DNA of 11,515 nucleotides, from NCBI GenBank assembly GCA_049454855.1, contig JBMUAQ010000069.1, positions 1 through 11,515 on the forward strand, read 5' to 3'. Positions within the stretch are counted from its first letter, which is position 1; each line of letters starts with the position of its first letter. This document shows positions 5,993-11,515 of the stretch, piece by piece. This DNA comes from UBA2093 sp049454855 (lineage in GTDB: Bacteria > Actinomycetota > Acidimicrobiia > Acidimicrobiales > Ilumatobacteraceae). The notes under the pieces were generated by a model that was not told the DNA's origin, did not search any database, and saw only the letters and a list, made by a program, of their open reading frames with translations. Made by a program: the position numbers and the translations under genes.

Positions 5993-6812
5993 CCGCTACG
6001 ACGCGGCCTGGGCGCTCGCCGACCGCTTCCCGGTGGGGCACTTCGGTGCCGCCGTGATCGACCGGTTCGGCGCGCACTTGCACGGGAACACCCAGCGACG
6101 GCAGCGGATCGCCTCCGTCAGCAAGCCGCTCGCCGCGTGGGCGGTGCTCGTCGCCGTGGAGGAGGGTTCGGTGTCGCTGGACGACCCGGTGGGCCAGGAG
6201 GGATGCACACTGCGCCATCTGCTCTCGCATGCGGGCGGCTACCCGTTCGACGGTGCCGAGCCGGTGGGGAATCCGGGAGCAAAGCGCATCTACTCGAACA
6301 CCGGGTACGACATGGCCGCCGCCCACGTGGCCGACCGAACCGGCATGCCGTTCGCGGAGTACCTCGACGAGGCGGTGTTCGCGCCGCTCGGCATGGAGGA
6401 CACCGAACTGCTCGGCTCGTGCGCAAAGGACGTGCACTCGAACGTGGATGACCTGGTGCTGTTCGCGGGCGAAATGCGCAGGCCCCGCCTCGTCTCCCGC
6501 GACACCTACACCACCGCCGTGACCCCCCAGTTCGGGGAACTCGACGGCATCGTGCCCGGCATCGGGCCGATGTCGCCGTGCCCGTGGGGCCTCGGTCCCG
6601 AGATCCGCGGGCACAAGCACCCCCACTGGACCAGCCCCGACAACTCGGCCGCCACGTTCGGCCACTTCGGGGGCATCGGCACGTTCCTGTGGTACGACCC
6701 CGTCATCGACACCGCATGCGTGATGCTGGCGGAGCGCGAGTTCGACGAGTGGGGCATGGAACACTGGCCTGCCTTCAACTCCGCGGTGCTGCGCTGCCAG
6801 CGCCACGGCTGA
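5985..6812 (+). CDS. Serine hydrolase, class C beta-lactamase/penicillin-binding-protein-like
   Basis: This 275-residue protein belongs to the beta-lactamase (AmpC/PBP4*/EstB) serine-hydrolase fold. The nucleophile motif SxxK is SVSK at 44-47, the second motif is YSN at 103-105, and HFG (227-229) takes the place of KTG. The family stretch LRHLLSHAGGYPFDG (76-90) is also present, as is FAPLGMEDTEL. The set fits an esterase, peptidase or lactamase, but the substrate cannot be read from sequence. It is shorter than typical AmpC enzymes (about 360) and has no signal peptide, so it probably acts in the cytoplasm. The ATG at 5985 lies inside the last codons of the DAHP synthase gene (8-nt overlap, different frame), implying co-translation; the functional link is unclear. 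An MFS gene follows 24 nt downstream. Confidence 0.88.
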   Translation: MPDRYDAAWALADRFPVGHFGAAVIDRFGAHLHGNTQRRQRIASVSKPLAAWAVLVAVEEGSVSLDDPVGQEGCTLRHLLSHAGGYPFDGAEPVGNPGAKRIYSNTGYDMAAAHVADRTGMPFAEYLDEAVFAPLGMEDTELLGSCAKDVHSNVDDLVLFAGEMRRPRLVSRDTYTTAVTPQFGELDGIVPGIGPMSPCPWGLGPEIRGHKHPHWTSPDNSAATFGHFGGIGTFLWYDPVIDTACVMLAEREFDEWGMEHWPAFNSAVLRCQRHG

Positions 6813-6836
6813 CACGGCAGACACGGCGCAAATCAG

Positions 6837-8015
6837 ATGAGACCCCTCCAGAAGTTCACCATGGGCATCGGCCCGCTGCTCGTGTGTGGTTTCGGGGTGC
6901 CGGTGGCGAACAGCATGATCTTCCCGGCGCTCAGTGACCTTCAGGACAGGTACGGCTTCTCCGATGCAGGGCTCGGCTACATCGCGGCGTCGGGGTTCCT
7001 CGCCTCGCTCATCGTGCAGCTCACCGTCGCACCCCTCGCCGACCGTCGCAACCCGAAGGTGATGGTGCTGGCGGGGGTGGTGTTCGCGGTTGCGGGCTCG
7101 GTTCTCTTCGCGTTCGGGGGGTCGTTGCCGGTGTTCGTGGTTGCGCGTGCGATTGCGGGCTCGTCACTCGGTATGTCGGGCCCGGCGGTGCGTGCACTCG
7201 CGGCCAACATCGACCGTTCACGCGCCGCCGAACGGATGGCGCGGCTGCGCGGGGTGGAGATCGCAGGCTTCACGGGTGGCCCGTTGATCGGGGCGCTCCT
7301 CATCGGCCCGTTCGGCATCCGCGGCGCGTTCCTCGTGTTCGCGGGCATCGGCGTGCTCGTGTTCCTCGCGGTGCTCTCGCGTGACCTGCCGACCCTGCCC
7401 ACCACTGCCGAGTCGGGCAGGCTCTCGTTCGAGTTGCTGCGTCTGCGCCCGGTGCGCGCGGCCGTACTGGCGTCGGCCACCCTCTTCCTGCCCGTCGGCA
7501 TCTACGACGCCCTGTGGGACCGCTACATCACCGACCGCGGCGGCAACAACTTCCAGGTCGGTCTCACGTTCCTGCTGTTCACGGTGCCGTTCATCATCTT
7601 CGGTGCGAAGGGAGGCCGGCTCGTCGACCGCCGGGGGCCGGAGCGGATGATCCTCGTCGGCATCGCCATGATGGTGCCGCTCGTGTTCGTCTACGGTCTG
7701 CTGCCCACACCCGAGCTGCTGGTGGCGTTCGCCGTCGTCGAGGGGCTCATCAGCGCCGTATCCACCCCGTCGGCGCAGAGCCTCATGGCCAAGGTGGCAC
7801 CTCTCGGGCGCGCCAGTGCCGCACAGGGTCTGCAGGCCAGCGGTGACCTCGTGGGGGCGATCCTCATGTCCTTTGCCGCACCGTGGATGTACGGCGCGCA
7901 GGGACCCGGGTTCACCTTCGGGGTTGCCGCGGCGTTGATGGCCGTGATGGGAGTTGTCGTCGCGGTGATGCTCCGCGGCGGGACCGCCGCGGCCACCGAC
8001 GGAAACGTCAGCTGA
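6837..8015 (+). CDS. Major facilitator superfamily (MFS) transporter
   Basis: This 392-residue polytopic membrane protein shows about twelve hydrophobic segments in two halves, as expected for an MFS secondary transporter of the drug/solute antiporter type. The loop 2-3 signature is APLADRRNPKVMVL (65-78), matching GxLADRxGRK. Its half-repeat appears between helices 8 and 9 as GGRLVDRRGPERMIL (259-273). A conserved-looking LRGVEIAGFTGGPLIGALL (137-155) corresponds to the helix 5 motif C region of exporters. The substrate is unknown. The ATG at 6837 has no good ribosome binding site; M9 (6861) is an alternative but loses little. It lies 24 nt after the serine-hydrolase gene, so it may share its transcript. 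Its stop codon overlaps the end of the opposing thiolase gene by 8 nt. Confidence 0.9.
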   Translation: MRPLQKFTMGIGPLLVCGFGVPVANSMIFPALSDLQDRYGFSDAGLGYIAASGFLASLIVQLTVAPLADRRNPKVMVLAGVVFAVAGSVLFAFGGSLPVFVVARAIAGSSLGMSGPAVRALAANIDRSRAAERMARLRGVEIAGFTGGPLIGALLIGPFGIRGAFLVFAGIGVLVFLAVLSRDLPTLPTTAESGRLSFELLRLRPVRAAVLASATLFLPVGIYDALWDRYITDRGGNNFQVGLTFLLFTVPFIIFGAKGGRLVDRRGPERMILVGIAMMVPLVFVYGLLPTPELLVAFAVVEGLISAVSTPSAQSLMAKVAPLGRASAAQGLQASGDLVGAILMSFAAPWMYGAQGPGFTFGVAAALMAVMGVVVAVMLRGGTAAATDGNVS

Positions 8016-9210
8016 GGCGCTCGACGATCATGGCCATGCCCTGGCCGCCGCCCACGCACATGCTCTCCATGCCGTACTGCTTGTTCTCCCACTGGAGACC
8101 GTTGATCAGCGTGGTCATGATGCGGGCGCCGGTCATTCCGAAGGGGTGACCGAGGGCAATCGCGCCGCCGTGCACGTTCAGCTTCTCCATCGGGATGCCG
8201 AGGTGCTTGGCCGACGGGAGGACCTGCGCGGCGAATGCCTCGTTGATCTCCACGAGGTCGATCTGGTCGATCGACATGCCGGCCCGCTTCAGGGCCTGGC
8301 GGCAGGCCTCGATCGGACCGAGGCCCATGATCTCGGGGTTCAGGCCCGACACACCGGACGACACGATGCGCGCGAGCGGCGTGAGACCGAGCTGCTTGGC
8401 CTTGGTGTCGCTCATCACCATCACGGCGGCGGCGCCGTCGTTCAGCGGGCACGCGTTGCCGGCGGTCACCGAACCGTCGGGGCGGAACACCGGCTTCAGC
8501 TGCGACACGGCCTCGTACGTGGTGCCGGGGCGTGGGCCGTCGTCCTTCGACACCACGGTGCCGTCAGGAAGGGTGAGCGGGGTGATCTCGCGCTCGAAAA
8601 AGCCGTTGTCCACGTTCTCGCACGCGAGGTTCTGCGAACGGACGCCGAAGCGGTCCATCTCCTCACGGGTCACGCCCTCGTGCTCCACCACGTTCTCCGC
8701 GGTCTGGCCCATCGCGATGTAGGCATCGGGAAGACCGGGCGCCGGCGCCCACTTGCCCTGGCCGCCCTCGGCGCGCGCGCGGGTGCGTGCACCCGGCTCC
8801 TTGAAGAGCGGGTTCGGTGCGGAGTCACTGGCACCGGAGGCATAACGGCTCACGGTCTCCACACCGGCGGCGATGAAACAGTCGCCCTCCCCCGAGCGGA
8901 TGGCATGCGCGGCCATGCGGATGGTCTGCAGCGACGACGAGCAGTAACGGTTCACGGTGACGCCGGGGACGTCGTCGAGACCGGCAAGGATCGCGGCCAT
9001 GCGGGCGATGTTGAAGCCGCCCTCACCGGCGGGCTGGCCGATGCCCATCATGAGGTCCTCGACATCACTTGCCTTCACCTGCGGCACCTTGGCCATCAGC
9101 GCGCGGATGATCTGCGCCGACATGTCGTCCGGGCGGAGGTCCTTCAGCGACCCCTTGTTGGCACGACCGATCGGGCTGCGGGCTGTGGCGACGATGACTG
9201 CTTCGGGCAT
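8008..9210 (-). CDS. Thiolase family acetyl-CoA acyltransferase
   Basis: The 400-residue enzyme is a complete thiolase, which either cleaves 3-ketoacyl-CoA with CoA (degradation) or condenses two acyl-CoAs. The nucleophile is Cys90 in VNRYCSSSLQ, the catalytic His355 is in GGAIALGHPFGMTG, and the second Cys385 lies in CVGGGQGMAMIVERL. The NEAFA motif is present near the C-terminal half. The start ATG at 9210 follows a perfect AGGAGG by six bases. The lysine/arginine-rich loop around 145-155 is a usual covering-loop position. The gene is divergent from a P450 gene, which favours a role in fatty-acid, sterol or other acyl-CoA breakdown over a biosynthetic acetoacetyl-CoA role. Chain length preference cannot be read here. 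It lacks a nearby acyl-CoA dehydrogenase or hydratase within the window. Confidence 0.95.
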   Translation of the reverse strand: MPEAVIVATARSPIGRANKGSLKDLRPDDMSAQIIRALMAKVPQVKASDVEDLMMGIGQPAGEGGFNIARMAAILAGLDDVPGVTVNRYCSSSLQTIRMAAHAIRSGEGDCFIAAGVETVSRYASGASDSAPNPLFKEPGARTRARAEGGQGKWAPAPGLPDAYIAMGQTAENVVEHEGVTREEMDRFGVRSQNLACENVDNGFFEREITPLTLPDGTVVSKDDGPRPGTTYEAVSQLKPVFRPDGSVTAGNACPLNDGAAAVMVMSDTKAKQLGLTPLARIVSSGVSGLNPEIMGLGPIEACRQALKRAGMSIDQIDLVEINEAFAAQVLPSAKHLGIPMEKLNVHGGAIALGHPFGMTGARIMTTLINGLQWENKQYGMESMCVGGGQGMAMIVERLS

Positions 9211-9216
9211 TGGGGG

Positions 9217-9222
9217 CCTCCT
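9217..9222 (-). promoter_or_regulatory. Consensus ribosome binding site of the thiolase gene
   Basis: AGGAGG on the minus strand, six bases before the ATG at 9210, is the only full Shine-Dalgarno consensus I found in the window. It contrasts with the genes that appear leaderless. Confidence 0.8.
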
Positions 9223-9259
9223 GGCTCGGGCGGTCCCGCGAATCGGGACAACGGCTCAG

Positions 9260-9265
9260 AACCTA
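9260..9265 (-). promoter_or_regulatory. Possible -10 box (TAGGTT) for the thiolase gene
   Basis: TAGGTT fits TANNNT and would give a leader of about 40 nt carrying AGGAGG. An overlapping TTGACT (9265-9270) looks like a -35 hexamer, but no good -10 lies 16-18 bases after it. The true promoter is uncertain. Confidence 0.25.
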
Positions 9266-9277
9266 GTCAACGGGCGG

Positions 9278-9300
9278 CCCGTTCCCCCTGCCCGAACGGG
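9278..9300. repeat. Inverted repeat between the divergent thiolase and P450 genes
   Basis: CCCGTTC (9278-9284) and GAACGGG (9294-9300) are perfect 7-bp arms with a nine-base spacer. The right arm covers the expected -35 position of the P450 promoter (its -10 is at 9314-9319). The position and size suit a dimeric repressor such as a TetR-type regulator, whose operator could control both divergent genes. Confidence 0.45.
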
Positions 9301-9313
9301 GTGCGGCGGGCAA

Positions 9314-9319
9314 TAGCCT
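9314..9319 (+). promoter_or_regulatory. Putative leaderless -10 box (TAGCCT) for the P450 gene
   Basis: TAGCCT is followed by six bases and then the ATG at 9326. There is no ribosome binding site between them, so transcription most likely starts at the start codon. Confidence 0.5.
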
Positions 9320-9325
9320 CGCGCC

Positions 9326-10579
9326 ATGGAACTTCCCCGCGTGCCTCTCGCCGACATCGACCTGTCGTCCCCCGAGTTCTGGACGGCCCCCCGGGACTGG
9401 CGCTTCGGTGCCTTCCGCACCCTGCGCGACGAGGACCCGTTCCGGTTCTTCGAGGAGTTCCAGCCCGAGGACTCCCCGTTCCCGCGCGGCCCCGGATACC
9501 GCGCGCTCGTGCGGCACGACGACATCTGGCACGTGAGCCGCAACCCGCAGCTGTTCTGCAGCGGGAAGGGCTCGAACATCGGCGACCTTCCCGTGGAGAT
9601 CAACGAGTTCTTCGGCTCGATGATCAACATGGACGACCCCAAGCATTTCCGTCTGCGCTCCATCGTGTCGAAAGGCTTCACCCCGAAGGAGATCACCGCA
9701 CTGGAGGAGTCCGTGAGGGTGCGGTCGAAGGCCGTCATCGACCGCCTGTTCGAGCGGTTCCCCGAGAAGGAGTGCGACTTCGTGAAGGAGGTCGCCGCGC
9801 TGATGCCGCTGCAGATCATCTGCGACATGATGGGCATCCCGGAGTCCGACGAGGAGATGATCTTCAACTGGACAAACACCATCCTCGGCGTGGGTGACCC
9901 CGAGTACGTGGGCACGTTCGAGGACCTCGTGCGCGTCGGCGGCGAGATCTTCAACTACGCACTCGCGCTCGGCGAGGAGCGGAAGGCCAACCCGCGCAAC
10001 GACATCGCCTCGGTCATGATGGCCGCGGAGGTCGACGGCGAGCGGATCAGCGCGCAGGAGTTCGGTTCCTTCTTCATCCTCCTCGTGGTGGCCGGGAACG
10101 AGACCACCCGCACCGCGATCGCACACGGCATGCGCGAGCTCACCCGCAACCCCGACCAGCGCGACAAGTGGTTCAACGACTTCGAGACCCACCAGCGCAC
10201 CGCAGTGGAGGAGATCGTGCGCTACGCGACGCCCGTGATCCACTTCCGCCGCACCGCGACCGAGGACACCGAGATCAACGGCCAGCCCATCAAGGAGGGC
10301 GAGAAGGTCGTGATGTTCTACCAGTCGGGAAACCGTGACGAGCGCGTGTTCGACCGGCCCGACACTTTCGACATCACACGGCCCCTCGCACCCGCGCAGG
10401 TGGGCTTCGGCGCCGGCGGGCCCCACTTCTGCCTGGGAGCCAACCTCGCGCGCCGCGAGGTTGGGGTGATGTTCGACGAGATCCGCCGCCGCGTGCCGCA
10501 GATCGAGATCACCACCGAGCCCGACTACCTCCAGAGCTCGTTCATCAACGGCATCAAGCGGATGCGCTGCGCCTGGTAG
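9326..10579 (+). CDS. Cytochrome P450, CYP124/CYP125-like
   Basis: This 417-residue soluble bacterial P450 uses heme and two electrons from a redox partner to hydroxylate its substrate. The I-helix oxygen-activating motif AGNETT is at 256-261, the K-helix ExxR is EIVR at 296-299, and the heme-binding loop FGAGGPHFCLG is at 361-371 with Cys369 as axial ligand. Stretches such as NMDDPKHFRLRSIVSKGFTP (101-120) and QSSFINGIKRMR (403-414) resemble the mycobacterial CYP125/CYP124 group, which oxidise the terminal methyl of cholesterol or methyl-branched lipid chains. The substrate is inferred by resemblance only. The ATG at 9326 follows a TAGCCT box by six bases. The divergent thiolase would fit a side-chain degradation role. 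No ferredoxin gene is in the window. Confidence 0.95.
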   Translation: MELPRVPLADIDLSSPEFWTAPRDWRFGAFRTLRDEDPFRFFEEFQPEDSPFPRGPGYRALVRHDDIWHVSRNPQLFCSGKGSNIGDLPVEINEFFGSMINMDDPKHFRLRSIVSKGFTPKEITALEESVRVRSKAVIDRLFERFPEKECDFVKEVAALMPLQIICDMMGIPESDEEMIFNWTNTILGVGDPEYVGTFEDLVRVGGEIFNYALALGEERKANPRNDIASVMMAAEVDGERISAQEFGSFFILLVVAGNETTRTAIAHGMRELTRNPDQRDKWFNDFETHQRTAVEEIVRYATPVIHFRRTATEDTEINGQPIKEGEKVVMFYQSGNRDERVFDRPDTFDITRPLAPAQVGFGAGGPHFCLGANLARREVGVMFDEIRRRVPQIEITTEPDYLQSSFINGIKRMRCAW

Positions 10580-10600
10580 GCGCCCGAGCAGGGCAGGCGG

Positions 10601-11410
10601 CTACTCCGCCACCATCGTGATGTCTGCCACCACGGCCGCATGGTCGCTCGGCTGGATGCCGTCGACCGTGTCGACGCCGGCCAGCCACACACGGCCCGGG
10701 TTGCCGAGCGGACGCGGCCTCGGCCAGCTCACGAAGAGGTAGTCGAGCCGGCGGTTCGGCCAGGTGGAATCAGCGATGTAGGGGTTGTCGCGGCGCCATG
10801 TGAAGCCGTTGCCCTCCCCCGCCACCTCCCAGAGGTCGGTGAACACGAGACCCTGCACCGGCGGTTCGCGGCGTCCCGTGAGCATGCGGATCTCGTCGGA
10901 GTCGGGAACCGCGTTGAAGTCCCCCGCCATGATCACCGGCGTCTCCACCTCGGGGTCCTCGCGGAGGGAGTCGACGATCGCGCACAGCGACTCCACCTGG
11001 GCGACGCGCGTGCCCGACTGGTCGAAGCGGTAGTCGAGATGGGTGCAGACCGTCCACCACCGCCCGTACGGGGTGTCGAGCTGCGCGACAACAGCACGAC
11101 GGTGGCTCGGCGCACCCGTGTAGTCGGGCAGACGGTGCACCTGCCAGCGCACGATCGGCCAGCGCGAGAGGATCGCGTTCCCGAGACTGACGCCCCCGTC
11201 GTACCAGGGGCCGTCGGTGCGCGCGACGTACATGTTCAACTCGTCGGCCAGCCAGTCGGCCTGGTCGAGACCACCCTCCTGACCCCACACCTCCTGCAGG
11301 AACACGACGTCGGCATCCTGTTCGCGGAGCACCTTCAGGATGGCCGGCTGGCGGTCGCGCCAGGGCCCGAACTGCCACCACACGTTCCAGGTGAGGATGC
11401 GTGCCTCCAT
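10601..11410 (-). CDS. Endonuclease/exonuclease/phosphatase (EEP) family hydrolase
   Basis: The 269-residue protein has the complete EEP active-site set, a metal-dependent phosphoesterase fold shared by DNase I, exonuclease III and inositol phosphatases. Motifs in order are ILTWNVW with Asn9, VVFLQEVW with Glu40, CTHLDYRFD with His124, AGDFNAVPD with Asp164 and Asn166, RLDYLFVS with Asp223, and PSDHAAV with Asp256-His257. No signal peptide or membrane segment is seen. The substrate may be nucleic acid, a phospholipid or a small phosphodiester; the sequence does not decide. I chose the ATG at 11410 over the adjacent GTG at 11413 because it lies seven bases after a TAGCGT box and has no ribosome binding site. 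It converges on the P450 gene across a 21-bp gap with no terminator visible. Confidence 0.92.
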   Translation of the reverse strand: MEARILTWNVWWQFGPWRDRQPAILKVLREQDADVVFLQEVWGQEGGLDQADWLADELNMYVARTDGPWYDGGVSLGNAILSRWPIVRWQVHRLPDYTGAPSHRRAVVAQLDTPYGRWWTVCTHLDYRFDQSGTRVAQVESLCAIVDSLREDPEVETPVIMAGDFNAVPDSDEIRMLTGRREPPVQGLVFTDLWEVAGEGNGFTWRRDNPYIADSTWPNRRLDYLFVSWPRPRPLGNPGRVWLAGVDTVDGIQPSDHAAVVADITMVAE

Positions 11411-11417
11411 CACCCGA

Positions 11418-11423
11418 ACGCTA
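11418..11423 (-). promoter_or_regulatory. Putative leaderless -10 box (TAGCGT) for the EEP hydrolase gene
   Basis: TAGCGT on the minus strand is followed by seven bases and then the ATG at 11410. It lies in the 27-bp gap after the upstream gene. This spacing favours the ATG over the GTG three bases earlier. Confidence 0.45.
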
Positions 11424-11437
11424 CGGCAATACCGGGT

Positions 11438-11515
11438 TCACTGCACCGCGAGGCTGGCGCGGAACTCGGCGTCGTCGATGAGAGCGCGGACCTCCGGGGA
11501 GGGTTCGCTCAGCCG
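11438..11515 (-). CDS. C-terminal end of an unidentified protein (partial)
   Basis: The last 25 codons of a minus-strand frame read RLSEPSPEVRALIDDAEF and then RASLAVQ before a TGA at 11438-11440. The codons are G/C-ended as in neighbouring genes, and the stop lies just upstream of the EEP gene on the same strand, so this is probably a real gene end. The segment looks helical and charged. It is too short to assign a family. Confidence 0.5.
   Translation of the reverse strand, partial: RLSEPSPEVRALIDDAEFRASLAVQ

Noticed and set aside
8146..9897. A 583-codon plus-strand open frame across the thiolase and P450 region
   Set aside because: It is antisense to the thiolase, which has every catalytic motif, and then overlaps the P450 out of frame. 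It is rich in His, Arg and Gly, as expected from the shadow of GC-rich coding sequence.

Overview
This 11.5 kb window comes from a GC-rich bacterial chromosome, by eye about two-thirds GC, with strong G/C preference at third codon positions. The gene set points to Actinomycetota: a nadD–LCP-like–rsfS cluster, a plant-type (class II) DAHP synthase, a CYP124/125-like P450, frequent GTG starts, and start codons placed 6-7 nt after TANNNT boxes in the leaderless style. The divergent primary-like sigma factor makes a lineage such as Acidimicrobiia plausible, but that placement is an inference.

Left part (1-3513), all on the minus strand. Reading with transcription, nadD (NAD biosynthesis), an envelope protein with a degenerate LCP-type domain, and rsfS (ribosome silencing factor) form a compact operon with 4-nt ATGA/GTGA overlaps. 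They are followed by tRNA-Ala(GGC), an 87-residue membrane protein, and a family 2 glycosyltransferase that runs off the left edge.

Middle (3514-4639). A 189-bp divergent promoter region separates nadD from a 275-residue sigma-70-family factor on the plus strand. The sigma leader holds a nested dyad and a short open frame ending exactly on the sigma ATG. A GC-rich hairpin with a short T run closes the sigma gene.

Right part (4640-11515). On the plus strand come class II DAHP synthase (first step of the shikimate pathway), a serine-hydrolase (class C beta-lactamase-like) gene that overlaps it by 8 nt, and an MFS transporter. The MFS gene runs tail-to-tail into a minus-strand thiolase. The thiolase is divergent from a plus-strand cytochrome P450; this pair suggests lipid or sterol-type metabolism and shares an intergenic inverted repeat. 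An endonuclease/exonuclease/phosphatase-family hydrolase follows on the minus strand, then the last 25 codons of an unidentified minus-strand gene.

Most of the window is ordinary chromosomal housekeeping. I see no mobile element, CRISPR array, phage gene or defence island. The points most worth a second look are the sigma factor (short region 3, odd region 2.4/3.0), its leader, the LCP-like protein that has lost its catalytic residues, and the repeated TANNNT-N6/7-start arrangement.
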